Notes: a model not told the origin generated them from the letters alone. 36,040 nucleotides of DNA from Selenomonas sp. (GCA_017635515.1 JAGBLH010000163.1:1-36040); one strand, 5' to 3'. Shown: positions 15,569-23,770, numbered from the stretch's first letter. Made by a program: numbers and translations.

Positions 15569-16294
15569 TTACGCTCCTGCCACAGCTAGGGCTTCCTTCA
15601 GGTCAAGGGTATGCATATAGAGTGACTTGCCTAAAATAGCACCTGCCACCCCTGACTTCTCATGTTCCTTCAAGGCCTTGATATCTTCCAGGTCTTTGAT
15701 GCCGCCGGAGGCTACCACCTCAAGGCCGCTCTTTTCTGCCATCTCCACGGTGGCTGCCACATTCACACCACCTAAAGTACCGTCACGGCTGATATCCGTG
15801 TAAATGATGGTTTTGACACCTGCTTCCGCCATCATTTTGCCCAGCACGGGAGCCTCAAGGTTGCTGGTCTGTCCCCAGCCCTCTACGGCTACCATGCCCT
15901 CCTTGGCATCGATGCCCACCACCACCCTGTCACCGTACTGCTCGCAGGCGGCCTTGACCAGAGCAGGGTCATGGACAGCTACAGAGCCAAGTATGACCCG
16001 GCGCACACCCAGACCAAGAACTTCTTTGATATCCTCAAGGGTGCGTATACCGCCCCCCAGCTCTACGGGAATCTTCACCTTGGCCAAAATGGCCTTCACT
16101 GTTTCCAGATTCTGAGGTTTCCCCGCCCTGGCACCGTCCAGATCCACCAGGTGCAGGAATTCTGCCCCCTGGCTCTCCCACTGGGCCGCCATATCTGCAG
16201 GACTGTCAGAAAACACCGTCTCCTGGTCAAAATCTCCCTTCAGAAGCCGCACACATTTGCCGCCCCGAATATCTATCGCCGGAAAAAGTTTCAT
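15569..16294 (-). CDS. hisA: ProFAR isomerase
   Basis: This 241-residue cytosolic (beta-alpha)8-barrel enzyme isomerises ProFAR to PRFAR in histidine synthesis. Asp8 in FPAIDIRGGKCVRL and the Asp in IIYTDISRDGTLGG are the expected catalytic pair, and phosphate-binding loops (ELGGGIRT, ASGGI) are present. It is the last gene of this his operon, 13 nt after hisH, and is followed by a terminator. hisF and hisI/E, which often follow, are absent here. Confidence 0.97.
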   Translation of the reverse strand: MKLFPAIDIRGGKCVRLLKGDFDQETVFSDSPADMAAQWESQGAEFLHLVDLDGARAGKPQNLETVKAILAKVKIPVELGGGIRTLEDIKEVLGLGVRRVILGSVAVHDPALVKAACEQYGDRVVVGIDAKEGMVAVEGWGQTSNLEAPVLGKMMAEAGVKTIIYTDISRDGTLGGVNVAATVEMAEKSGLEVVASGGIKDLEDIKALKEHEKSGVAGAILGKSLYMHTLDLKEALAVAGA

Positions 16295-16307
16295 GCCCTG
16301 TCCCCTT

Positions 16308-16916
16308 TCATGCCTTGCAACTTACGAAATTCCGCAATATCTGCAGACCAGTCCTGCCGGATTTCTCCGGGTGGAACTGGGTGGCTTCCACCTTGCCCTG
16401 CTTTACCGAAGCCGTAAGCTTGCTGCCGTAATTGGTAATTGCTGTCACAACCTCAGTGTTTTCCGGCACAGCATGATAGCTGTGGACGAAGTAAACATAG
16501 CTGCCAGCGGGCAATTCATCATACAAATCTGTGTTCTTTTCCTCGGCCAGGGCATTCCAGCCCATATGAGGCACCTTGAGCCCAGGGGCCTCAATCTTCC
16601 TCACATGGCCTTTGATGATACCCAGCCCCGGCACTCCGGGGCTTTCCTCGCTATCCTCAAAGAGTATCTGCAGTCCCACGCAGATGCCCAGCAGGGGTAC
16701 ACCGGCGCTGATTCTTTCCTTGATGACAGGAATGAGGCCAGACCGGTTCAGTTCCTTCATGCAGTCCCCAAAGGCCCCCACCCCGGGCAGCACAATTTTC
16801 TCCGCCTGGCGGATCACCGCTTCATCACTGGTGATTTCCGCCTCTGCGCCTGCAGCCAGCAGGGCTTTGTGGACGCTGAAGAGGTTGCCCACACCATAGT
16901 CTACTATTGCTATCAT
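16308..16916 (-). CDS. hisH: Imidazole glycerol phosphate synthase, glutaminase subunit
   Basis: This 202-residue class I glutamine amidotransferase supplies ammonia to HisF for imidazole ring closure. The triad is visible: Cys79 in LLGICVGLQ, His182 and Glu184 in FHPEKSG. The oxyanion strand motif LPGVGAFGD is also present. It overlaps hisB by one base (TAATG). It is oddly separated from hisF, its obligate partner, which is not in this window. Confidence 0.97.
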   Translation of the reverse strand: MIAIVDYGVGNLFSVHKALLAAGAEAEITSDEAVIRQAEKIVLPGVGAFGDCMKELNRSGLIPVIKERISAGVPLLGICVGLQILFEDSEESPGVPGLGIIKGHVRKIEAPGLKVPHMGWNALAEEKNTDLYDELPAGSYVYFVHSYHAVPENTEVVTAITNYGSKLTASVKQGKVEATQFHPEKSGRTGLQILRNFVSCKA

Positions 16917-17518
16917 TACAAGCTCCCTTTCGTCGAAGGCACTCCCTGCACACGAGAATCTATGGACACCGCCTCACGCAGGGCATGGCCCAGAGCCTTG
17001 AAGATGGCCTCTACCTTATGATGGGAATTGGTACCGTAGAGCACCTTCACATGCAGGGTCAGCCCCGCATTCACCGCCAAAGCCCGCAGGAATTCCTCCG
17101 TAAGCTCCGTATCATAGTCACCAATCGTGGGTGCCATCTCTCCCCCGTCGTAGACCAGGAAAGGCCTGCCGCTGATATCCAGGGAAACAAAGGCCAGAGC
17201 TTCGTCCATGGGCAGGTAGAAGGTGCCATAGCGCCTTATCCCCCGCTTGTCCCCCAGTGCTTCCTTCAGGGCAAGGCCCATGGTGATGCCAATATCCTCC
17301 ACACTGTGATGGCCGTCCACTTCCAAATCCCCATCGCAGCGCACCTCCAAATCGAAAAGCCCATGGCACTTAAAAAGATTCAGCATATGGTCAAAGAAGC
17401 CGATGCCAGTATCTATGCAGCCTTCGCCGCTGCCATCAAGATTCAGCGCCACCTTGACGGAAGTTTCCGCCGTATCGCGGCTTGCTTCAGCCCTGCGCAA
17501 TTTGTTATTCTCGCTCAT
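16916..17518 (-). CDS. hisB: Imidazoleglycerol-phosphate dehydratase (monofunctional)
   Basis: This 200-residue manganese enzyme dehydrates imidazoleglycerol phosphate to imidazole acetol phosphate. Metal-binding repeats are clear: TGIGFFDHML and DGHHSVEDIGI in the first half, and SHHKVEAIFKA near the end. There is no N-terminal histidinol phosphatase domain, as is usual outside enterobacteria. Its ATG overlaps the hisD stop (ATGA) and its stop overlaps the hisH start, so these genes are translationally coupled. Confidence 0.97.
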   Translation of the reverse strand: MSENNKLRRAEASRDTAETSVKVALNLDGSGEGCIDTGIGFFDHMLNLFKCHGLFDLEVRCDGDLEVDGHHSVEDIGITMGLALKEALGDKRGIRRYGTFYLPMDEALAFVSLDISGRPFLVYDGGEMAPTIGDYDTELTEEFLRALAVNAGLTLHVKVLYGTNSHHKVEAIFKALGHALREAVSIDSRVQGVPSTKGSL

Positions 17519-18861
17519 TGCTTCCCCTCCCGGCGCAGCCTGATGGCATTGGCATGGGCATCAAGCCCTTCCGTCTCAGCCAGCCGTATGATGTCTTCAC
17601 TGACTGCCTGCAGGGCAGGCTGGGTGTAGGAAATAAGGCTCATGCGCTTCATAAAGGTTTCCACATTCAGCACAGAATAATAGCGGGCTGTGCCCCCCGT
17701 GGGCAGCACATGATTCGGCCCGGCAAAGTAGTCCCCCAAGGGCTCCGGTGAATAGGCCCCCAGGAACACCGCCCCCGCGTGGCGCACATAGGGCAGCAGC
17801 TGGAAGGGCTGCTCCGTCAAAAGCTCCATGTGCTCAGGAGCGGAGACATTGGCAAAGCGAACAGCCTGCAGCATATCTTCGGCAATGACGATAAGGCCAT
17901 TGCGCTCTATAGAGGCCCGGGCAATCTCCTGCCGGGGAAGCTGCTGCAGCTGCTTCTCTGCCTCAGCTGCCACCTTCTCCGCCAGGGTTTCATCATCGGT
18001 AATGACAATGCTGGAGGCCAGGGGGTCATGCTCCGCCTGGCTCAGCATATCTGCCGCCGTATACACGGGATCAGCGCTCTTATCTGCCACAATGAGGATT
18101 TCACTGGGGCCGGCCAGCATATCTATATCCACATGACCATAGACTTCCTTCTTGGCCAGGGTCACAAAGATATTGCCAGGGCCGGTGATCTTGTCAACTC
18201 TTGGTATAGTTGCCGTACCGAAAGCCATGGCCGCAATGGCCTGGGCGCCGCCAATCTTGTAAATCTTGCTGACCCCTGCCAGTTTCGCCGCTATCAGCAC
18301 ATAGGGATTTATTTGCCCGTTCTTGGGCGGCACCATCATGATGATTTCCCCTACACCTGCCACCGAAGCAGGTACGGCGTTCATCAGCACTGAGGAGGGG
18401 TAGGCGGCAGTACCGCCGGGCACATAGATGCCCACCCTGTCCAAAGGTATCAGGGACTGCCCCAGGATAGAACCCTGCTCTCTGTAGGTCATCCAGGAGT
18501 TGGGCTTCTGCTCCTCATGGTAGCGGCGCACATTGGCAGCAGCCTTCTTCAGCGACTCCACCACCTGCGGGTCTGCTGCCTTTTCTGCCGCCTCAAACTC
18601 CGCTTCCGTCACCAGAAAATCTTCCGGCGTGAGTTCCACCCTGTCAATCAGCTTGGTATAGCGGATAACCGCTTCATCCCCCTCACGGCGCACATCGCTC
18701 ACAATGCGGCGCACCAGCTCAGCGGCAGAGAGGTCTTCCCCAAAGAGCTGCTTGTTGCCCTCCCGGATTTTGGGGCTCAGCTCCACCTCATCGAAGGCTT
18801 TCTTCTTCAGCAGGGCCTCTACAGCAGCCTCACCTATTTCCTTTGCCTTGACTATCTTCAT
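17515..18861 (-). CDS. hisD: Histidinol dehydrogenase
   Basis: This 448-residue zinc enzyme oxidises L-histidinol to L-histidine with two NAD+. The sequence shows the family's glycine-rich AGPSEILIVAD segment, DMLSQAEHDPLASS (the Gln and His zinc ligands) and GPNHVLPTGGTARYYS. About 20 extra N-terminal residues precede the core compared with E. coli HisD (434). It overlaps hisG by ATGA upstream and hisB by ATGA downstream. Confidence 0.97.
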   Translation of the reverse strand: MKIVKAKEIGEAAVEALLKKKAFDEVELSPKIREGNKQLFGEDLSAAELVRRIVSDVRREGDEAVIRYTKLIDRVELTPEDFLVTEAEFEAAEKAADPQVVESLKKAAANVRRYHEEQKPNSWMTYREQGSILGQSLIPLDRVGIYVPGGTAAYPSSVLMNAVPASVAGVGEIIMMVPPKNGQINPYVLIAAKLAGVSKIYKIGGAQAIAAMAFGTATIPRVDKITGPGNIFVTLAKKEVYGHVDIDMLAGPSEILIVADKSADPVYTAADMLSQAEHDPLASSIVITDDETLAEKVAAEAEKQLQQLPRQEIARASIERNGLIVIAEDMLQAVRFANVSAPEHMELLTEQPFQLLPYVRHAGAVFLGAYSPEPLGDYFAGPNHVLPTGGTARYYSVLNVETFMKRMSLISYTQPALQAVSEDIIRLAETEGLDAHANAIRLRREGKQ

Positions 18862-19526
18862 TTGCCCGCCTCCCCTGCTGCCATGATCTTTTTAAGTTCC
18901 TCCACCAGCGTGTGGATGCGCTCGAATTTCAGCTTGAAGCTCACCCGGTTGGCTATCAGCCTGGCGGTAGCATCCATGATATAGGCGATTTCCTCCAGGT
19001 CGTTTTCCTTCAGGGTTGTCCCGGTTTCCACGATATCCACAATGCTTTCGGACAGCCCCACAATAGGCCCCAGCTCAATAGAGCCGTTGAGCTTGATATA
19101 CTCCATCTGCATGCCGTGGCGGGTGAAGAACTGCTCAGCAATATGGGGGAACTTGGTAGCCACCCTGGTCTGGGCGTAGTCCGTAAGACGCTCCCTCTTT
19201 TCCTTGCGCGGCACCGCCATCATCACATGGCACTTGCCAAAGCCCAAATCCAGCAGTTCATAGACATCCTTGCCAGACTCCACCAGCACATCCTTGCCTA
19301 TGACCCCCAGATCTGCCGCCCCGTATTCCACATAAGTAGGCACATCAGCAGTCTTGGTGATGATGAAGCGGATCTTCTTCTCCTCATTGGTGATGACCAG
19401 CTTCCTGGATTTATCCGAAAGGCCCTCAGCCGTATAGCCCACCTTCTCTAAAAGCTCTGCCGACAGGGAAAACAGCTTTCCCTTGGGCAGGGCAATGGTC
19501 AAATATTCCTTATTGCTCGCCAGCAT
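18858..19526 (-). CDS. hisG: ATP phosphoribosyltransferase, short form catalytic subunit
   Basis: This 222-residue protein carries out the first step of histidine synthesis, joining PRPP and ATP. It is the short form, lacking the C-terminal regulatory domain of long HisG, and therefore needs HisZ, which is in the same operon. The TIALPKGKL start, the DLGVIGKDVLVE stretch and the PRPP-binding loop IVDIVETGTTLKEN are typical. The ATG at 19526 follows GAGGAGG by 7 nt; the frame extends to 19547 but that start would overlap the ribosome site. Histidine feedback is expected through HisZ. Confidence 0.96.
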   Translation of the reverse strand: MLASNKEYLTIALPKGKLFSLSAELLEKVGYTAEGLSDKSRKLVITNEEKKIRFIITKTADVPTYVEYGAADLGVIGKDVLVESGKDVYELLDLGFGKCHVMMAVPRKEKRERLTDYAQTRVATKFPHIAEQFFTRHGMQMEYIKLNGSIELGPIVGLSESIVDIVETGTTLKENDLEEIAYIMDATARLIANRVSFKLKFERIHTLVEELKKIMAAGEAGK

Positions 19527-19564
19527 GTAATTCCTCCTCGTTCCCATTTATGAACAGTTCCTTA

Positions 19565-20116
19565 TCAGTTCAAAGCGTCTGCACGCCTGAGAAGCTTCAA
19601 TTCCTCCGCCTCTGCTCCATCGGGGGGGCTGTGATGGAAGCGGATAATCTCCGCCTCCTGATCAAAGCCTAGCCCTCTGAGCTTTCCCGCCCCTATTTCC
19701 GGATGGCAGCGGTAGACATGAAGGGCCAGCCCCGGCTTCTGCCAGAAGTGAGCCGCTTCCGTACATTCCAGCTTCTGCCAAAGCGCAGCTGGCAAGAATT
19801 TTTCCGCCAGCACCGCCCAGACTTTGCCCCAAACATCCATGGTGCCCTTGACACGGCCAACATCGTGCAGGAGGCAGCAGCGCAGCAGCAGTTCCCTGTC
19901 CACCTCTGCCCCTGTCTCCTCTGCTATCGCCAAAGCAGTATGTGCCACATTCAGCACATGGCGCTGGTCGGCAGGGTGCATGGCCAGAAATAAGGGCCTG
20001 GCCTCCTTTGGCAGATGCGCTTCCATAAAGGCCAGATCCTCTGAGGAAATCCTTGCTCTGATGGCCCGCATGAACTGCCCCACCCGGCCCAGGCATTTCT
20101 CTTCCCCCATATCCAT
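19565..20116 (-). CDS. HD-domain hydrolase-like protein within the his operon
   Basis: This 183-residue protein has an HD metal-dependent phosphohydrolase domain: a first His in DQRHVLNVA (about residue 53), LLHDVGR (about 83-89) with the HD pair, further His near YRCHPEIG and RFHHSPP, and a late Asp in RRADAL. HD proteins hydrolyse nucleotides or phosphate esters. It lies between hisZ and hisG on the same strand, 38 nt before hisG, so it is probably co-transcribed. No HD step is known in the histidine pathway; a missing phosphatase role such as histinidol phosphate cleavage is conceivable but only a guess. The start has a weak AAAGG site 5 nt upstream; ATGs at 20110 and downstream are alternatives. 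Confidence 0.75.
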   Translation of the reverse strand: MDMGEEKCLGRVGQFMRAIRARISSEDLAFMEAHLPKEARPLFLAMHPADQRHVLNVAHTALAIAEETGAEVDRELLLRCCLLHDVGRVKGTMDVWGKVWAVLAEKFLPAALWQKLECTEAAHFWQKPGLALHVYRCHPEIGAGKLRGLGFDQEAEIIRFHHSPPDGAEAEELKLLRRADALN

Positions 20117-20125
20117 CAGACCTTT

Positions 20126-20262
20126 TGCTTATAACGCCGTTGTTCCAGTTTTGCCGCAGGCAAAACTTCCTCTTGGCGTTTCAACGAGGCGAGAGATATA
20201 TGCTCACCGCCTGTTAGTAAATTAGGAACTCGCCACCTATAGAGGTGGGAGACATCTTCTTC
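20126..20262. repeat. Structured repeat-like element between hisZ and the HD gene
   Basis: This 160-nt gap inside the operon holds three hairpins. The first is AGTTTTGCC/GGCAAAACT (20147-20155, 20159-20167) nested in AACGCC/GGCGTT (20133-20138, 20175-20180). The second is AGGCG/CGCCT (20187-20191, 20208-20212). The third is CCACCT/AGGTGG (20233-20238, 20243-20248), followed by GAGACATC. On the minus strand one frame stays open through most of it and ends at a TGA beside the HD start. The layout resembles the ends of IS200/IS605-type elements or their derived palindromic repeats, but that name is from memory. A leader or attenuator is the alternative. No transposase is present. Confidence 0.45.
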
Positions 20263-20275
20263 CGAGTTATATTGA

Positions 20276-21457
20276 TTAGGACAGAAACAGCAAATCCTTG
20301 TAGCCTCCGGCCTTCTGCATGGCCTCTGCCTCTGACTCAGTGCCGGGCGCAGCGGCCAGTTCCACCACCTTGCCAGCCTGGCGCAGCTCCAAGGCCTTGG
20401 CTACAGCTTGTTCAAGGCTGCCCTGACCATAGCCCACATAGACATCCTTGGGTGTCTCCGGCAGGCCGTCCCCACGCCGTTCCAGCGCCAGCAAGACCCG
20501 TTCAATACCCAGGGCAAAGCCCGTGGCAGGACAGGGATTGCCGAAATCTGCCAGCAGGTTGTCGTAGCGCCCCCCACCGCAGACGGGGAAGCCCAGCTCA
20601 GGGGCATAAGCCTCGAAGACCATGCCCGTGTAGTAGCTGAAATCCCGGATAATCCCCAGGTCAAACTGCACATAGTCAGCCACCTGATAGGTTTCCAGCA
20701 GATGGTAGATTTCCGTAAGGTTATCCAGGGCGCGGCGGCTTCTGGCATTCAAGGCCATTTCCCGTGCCTTAGCCAGCATTTCCTGACCTCCGTTCAAGAG
20801 CGGCAGGGACTTCAAGGCTTTCTTGGCACTATCATTGACGTTCAGGCCATCAACCAGCTGTTCCAGCAGGACCAGATTGTGCTTTTCCATGGCCTCCTTC
20901 AGAGCCTCGCAGTCACTTTCTGCCAGCTGGTACTGCTCCATGACCCCGCTGAGGAATTCCACCTGCCCCAAACAGAGCTTGAAATCCGTGAGCCCGGCAG
21001 ACAGCAGGCTACGCACCGCCAGGGCAATGACCTCCGCATCAGCCGCAGCGCTGCCGCTGCCCATCAGTTCCACGCCAGCCTGATAGAACTCGCACTGCCT
21101 GCCAGTCTGGGTCTGCTCATAGCGGAAGACACTGGAGATATAGGAGCAACGCAGGGGAAGCTTTCTTTCCTGCAAGCGGCTGCCCATCAGCCTGGCGATA
21201 GGCGTGGTCATCTCATGGCGCAGGGCCATCATGCGGTTGTCCTTGCTGATGAGCTTGTAGAGATGCGGTTCCAGATTGTGGCTGCTGCCCTTGTCCAGAG
21301 TTTCCAGGTACTCGATGGTGGGTGTCACCACCTCATCATAGCCCCAGCCTGCAAAGAGCCTGGCCAGCTTGGTCTCGATGACCCTCTTCTCCGCTGCCTC
21401 AGTAGGCAGGAAATCTCTGGTGCCGTATGGTATTTCCAGTATTTTCTTCTGTTCCAA
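20276..21457 (-). CDS. hisZ: ATP phosphoribosyltransferase regulatory subunit
   Basis: This 393-residue protein is a paralogue of histidyl-tRNA synthetase without aminoacylation function; it binds short-form HisG and confers histidine feedback. The N-terminus IPYGTRDFLPTEAAEKR, motif 2-like LRHEMTTPIARL and CSYISSVFRYEQ, the YYTGMVFEAY segment and GGGRYDNLLADFG are present. The anticodon-binding domain of true HisRS is mostly missing, supporting HisZ. The start is TTG at 21457, with AGGGGG about 7 nt upstream. It follows the yerC-like gene by 30 nt. Confidence 0.94.
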   Translation of the reverse strand: MEQKKILEIPYGTRDFLPTEAAEKRVIETKLARLFAGWGYDEVVTPTIEYLETLDKGSSHNLEPHLYKLISKDNRMMALRHEMTTPIARLMGSRLQERKLPLRCSYISSVFRYEQTQTGRQCEFYQAGVELMGSGSAAADAEVIALAVRSLLSAGLTDFKLCLGQVEFLSGVMEQYQLAESDCEALKEAMEKHNLVLLEQLVDGLNVNDSAKKALKSLPLLNGGQEMLAKAREMALNARSRRALDNLTEIYHLLETYQVADYVQFDLGIIRDFSYYTGMVFEAYAPELGFPVCGGGRYDNLLADFGNPCPATGFALGIERVLLALERRGDGLPETPKDVYVGYGQGSLEQAVAKALELRQAGKVVELAAAPGTESEAEAMQKAGGYKDLLFLS

Positions 21458-21487
21458 ATTTAATCCCCCTCTATCCCAGCTGACCTG

Positions 21488-21784
21488 TCACTTCGCAGGC
21501 TTCAGCCTTTCCAGCACAATATTGTAGCCGTCCGCCCCATAGTTCAGGCAGCGCTTCACCCGGCTGATGGTGGCGGTGCTGGCCCCTGTGCGCTCCACAA
21601 TATCCTCATATGTATGTCCCTCCCGCAGCATGCGGGCCACCTCCAGTCGCTGGGACATGGCCTTCAGCTCGCTGATGGTACAGATGTCCTCAAAGAACTG
21701 GTAGCATTCGTCCTGGCCCTGCAAGGAGAGAACCGCGTCGCACAGCTGATCAGTCAGGTCGTCCTTCAGCTTGCTGTTGATCAT
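21488..21784 (-). CDS. TrpR-like regulator of the YerC/YecD family
   Basis: This 98-residue protein has the TrpR-like helical fold and DNA-binding helix-turn-helix (DIVERTGASTATISRVKRCL, about residues 62-81). YerC-family proteins have been proposed as histidine-responsive repressors of his genes in Firmicutes (HisR). Its place as the first gene of this his operon, with an extended -10 promoter just upstream, fits autoregulation by histidine. The ATG at 21784 follows AAGGTGAG. The histidine link is from family knowledge and position, not seen directly. Confidence 0.88.
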   Translation of the reverse strand: MINSKLKDDLTDQLCDAVLSLQGQDECYQFFEDICTISELKAMSQRLEVARMLREGHTYEDIVERTGASTATISRVKRCLNYGADGYNIVLERLKPAK

Positions 21785-21838
21785 AGAAGCTCACCTTTTC
21801 TTTCCGTCTTTATTCCTTTAGTATGTGAAATTTTTTTT

Positions 21839-21847
21839 ATTATAGCA
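21839..21847 (-). promoter_or_regulatory. Promoter of the his operon (extended -10)
   Basis: On the minus strand TGCTATAAT is a perfect extended -10 element about 55 nt before the yerC-like start; TTTTAA lies 17 nt further upstream as a weak -35. CTAA and TTAG half-sites at about 21871-21890 flank an AT-rich centre and could be an operator for the TrpR-like protein. Confidence 0.6.
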
Positions 21848-21955
21848 CAGTTGTATATAGATTAAAAGCCTAATGTAAAAATTTAGCCGTTTTTCTTATG
21901 ACCTTGTAAACTTTTGTAAATATTGGCAGGACTTCTTCCCACTCACCTACCATTA

Positions 21956-21964
21956 TGCTATACT
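21956..21964 (+). promoter_or_regulatory. Promoter of mnmA (extended -10)
   Basis: TGCTATACT is an extended -10 element with one mismatch, 28 nt before the mnmA ATG; TTCCCA is a weak -35 at 17 nt. It is divergent from the his promoter about 110 nt away. Confidence 0.55.
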
Positions 21965-21991
21965 TTTCCTATAAGAAAGCGAGGAAACACC

Positions 21992-23092
21992 ATGGAACAT
22001 AAAAACAAGACAGCCCTTATCGCCATGAGCGGCGGAGTGGACAGCTCGGTCACGGCTTATCTCATGAAAGAAGCAGGCTTCACCTGCCTGGGAGCCAATA
22101 TGCGGCTCTACCACAATGAAGATATAGGCCTCTCCATCTTCAAGACCTGCTGCACTCAGGACGATATTGATGATGCCGCCAGCGTAGCAGAAAGGCTGGG
22201 CATGCCCTTCGAAGTGAAGGACTTCACTTCTGACTTCAAGCGGGAAGTCATCGACAAATTCATCCGCACCTACGAAGAAGGCGGCACCCCCAACCCCTGC
22301 ATTGATTGCAACAGGTGCCTGAAATTCCGCCGCCTTATGGACTTTGCCCAAGAGAAAGGCATGGATTATGTGGCTACGGGCCATTATGCCCGCATCGAGG
22401 AAAGGGCTGGCCGCTTCCTGCTGCGCAAGGCCAAGGACCTCAGCAAGGATCAGACCTATGTGCTCTATACCCTGACTCAGAAGGAGCTGGCCCATGTGAA
22501 ATTCCCCTTGGGCGAGATGGAGAGCAAGGAGGAAACCAGGCAACTGGCAGAAAAATTGGGACTTGTCAATGCCCATAAGCGGGAGAGCCAGGACATCTGC
22601 TTTGTGCCCGATGGGGACTATGTAGGCTTTATGGAAAAGTATCAGGGCAAGAAATATGCAGGCGGCGACTTCCTCGACCTGAAGGGCAATGTCATTGGCA
22701 AGCACCGCGGTGCCGTCCACTACACCTTTGGCCAGCGCAAAGGACTGGGACTGGCCCTGGGGGAGCCTGTCTACGTCTGTGGCAAGGACATGGCCGAAAA
22801 CACCGTCACTGTAGGCCCCGAAGCCGCCCTCTTCCATAGGGAACTTCTGGCAGGCGGCATGAACTGGATATATATGCCGGAACTGACTGCTCCCACCCAA
22901 GTGTTGGCAAAGACCCGCTACAGCCAAAAGGAGCAGCCTGCTACCGCTTACCCTGCCGAGGGCAGCAAGATGAAGCTCATCTTTGACGAACCCCAGCGAG
23001 CCATCACGCCCGGACAGGCTGTGGTGCTCTATACCGCCGATGGCGAGGGCTATGTAGTGGGCGGCGGCACCATCGAAAAAACTCTCTCCTAA
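21992..23092 (+). CDS. mnmA: tRNA-specific 2-thiouridylase
   Basis: This 366-residue cytosolic enzyme thiolates U34 in the wobble position of tRNA for Lys, Glu and Gln, using ATP to activate the base. The PP-loop is SGGVDSS (residues 13-19). The catalytic Cys pair is Cys103 in PNPCIDCN and about Cys202 in SQDICFVPDG. GHYARI, KDQTYVLY and HYTFGQRKGLGLA are further family motifs. The ATG at 21992 is chosen because GAGGA lies 6 nt upstream. The gene is divergent from the his operon and followed by an unknown gene on the same strand. Confidence 0.96.
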   Translation: MEHKNKTALIAMSGGVDSSVTAYLMKEAGFTCLGANMRLYHNEDIGLSIFKTCCTQDDIDDAASVAERLGMPFEVKDFTSDFKREVIDKFIRTYEEGGTPNPCIDCNRCLKFRRLMDFAQEKGMDYVATGHYARIEERAGRFLLRKAKDLSKDQTYVLYTLTQKELAHVKFPLGEMESKEETRQLAEKLGLVNAHKRESQDICFVPDGDYVGFMEKYQGKKYAGGDFLDLKGNVIGKHRGAVHYTFGQRKGLGLALGEPVYVCGKDMAENTVTVGPEAALFHRELLAGGMNWIYMPELTAPTQVLAKTRYSQKEQPATAYPAEGSKMKLIFDEPQRAITPGQAVVLYTADGEGYVVGGGTIEKTLS

Positions 23093-23163
23093 AGTCTTCA
23101 AAGCTGTTTTGCAGGCAGGAATTGCTTCTCCTCATGGCGAAATGCTTTCTAGAGGTGATAACC

Positions 23164-23715
23164 GTGGAAACAAATGCATTAGAACGCGCCCGTGGGTGCA
23201 TGACAGCAGCAGGAATGTTTTTCCAACCGGGGGCAGAAGATATTTCCCAGGCCATTGAGCTAGGTTTGCGTACAGAGGAGGAGCCGGAAGAAATCTACAA
23301 GATTTGCGTAGAGCGGGTGACAGCCGATAAAAGCGTGCTGGCCATGGCTTCCCTCATCATTTTCTTCCTGGTGCGCGACAATCTCCCCATGAAGAAAGCC
23401 TGCATGGCCGCCTGGAAAACTGCCGACAAATTCAAAGACTCCATCATCAAGTCCCTGGCAGATGCCCTCATAGCTGCCGACACCCCCAAACGCCGGGGCC
23501 AGTTGGTGGCTAACTTCCTCGAATCCAAGGATCTGCGGGACAAACTGGGGCTTTCCATCTATCTCAATGTCATGGAAATGGAAGACACCTTCCATGCCCA
23601 TCTGACCCAAATCGAAAAGCTGCCGGAAATCGAAACCCGTATCATGGCTTCTGCTTTTTCAGGCGCCATCTACGGGCTGAAGGAAGTTTCCGCCGAAATA
23701 AAAGAAAAGCACTGA
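23164..23715 (+). CDS. Conserved-looking protein of unknown function
   Basis: This 183-residue soluble, mostly helical protein starts at GTG 23164 with AGAGGTG 6 nt upstream; an earlier in-frame ATG at 23122 has no ribosome site. Its opening RARGCMTAAGMF and closing AFSGAIYGL faintly recall the ends of ADP-ribosylglycohydrolase-like proteins. The metal-binding Asp/Thr motifs of that family are not seen, so I do not assign it. It lies 71 nt after mnmA and may be co-transcribed. The last four codons form part of a long terminator stem. Confidence 0.7.
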   Translation: METNALERARGCMTAAGMFFQPGAEDISQAIELGLRTEEEPEEIYKICVERVTADKSVLAMASLIIFFLVRDNLPMKKACMAAWKTADKFKDSIIKSLADALIAADTPKRRGQLVANFLESKDLRDKLGLSIYLNVMEMEDTFHAHLTQIEKLPEIETRIMASAFSGAIYGLKEVSAEIKEKH

Positions 23716-23760
23716 CAAAACGCCATGAGCATACAAACTCATGGCGTTTTTCAGTGCTTT
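23706..23760. terminator. Very long terminator hairpin after the unknown gene
   Basis: AAAACGCCATGAG/CTCATGGCGTTTT (13 bp, 8-nt loop) is extended by AAAGCACTGA/TCAGTGCTTT (10 bp) with a single C bulge. The stop codon of the upstream gene lies in the stem. T-runs on both sides allow termination in both directions. Confidence 0.88.
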
Positions 23761-23770
23761 GTTCTATTTC

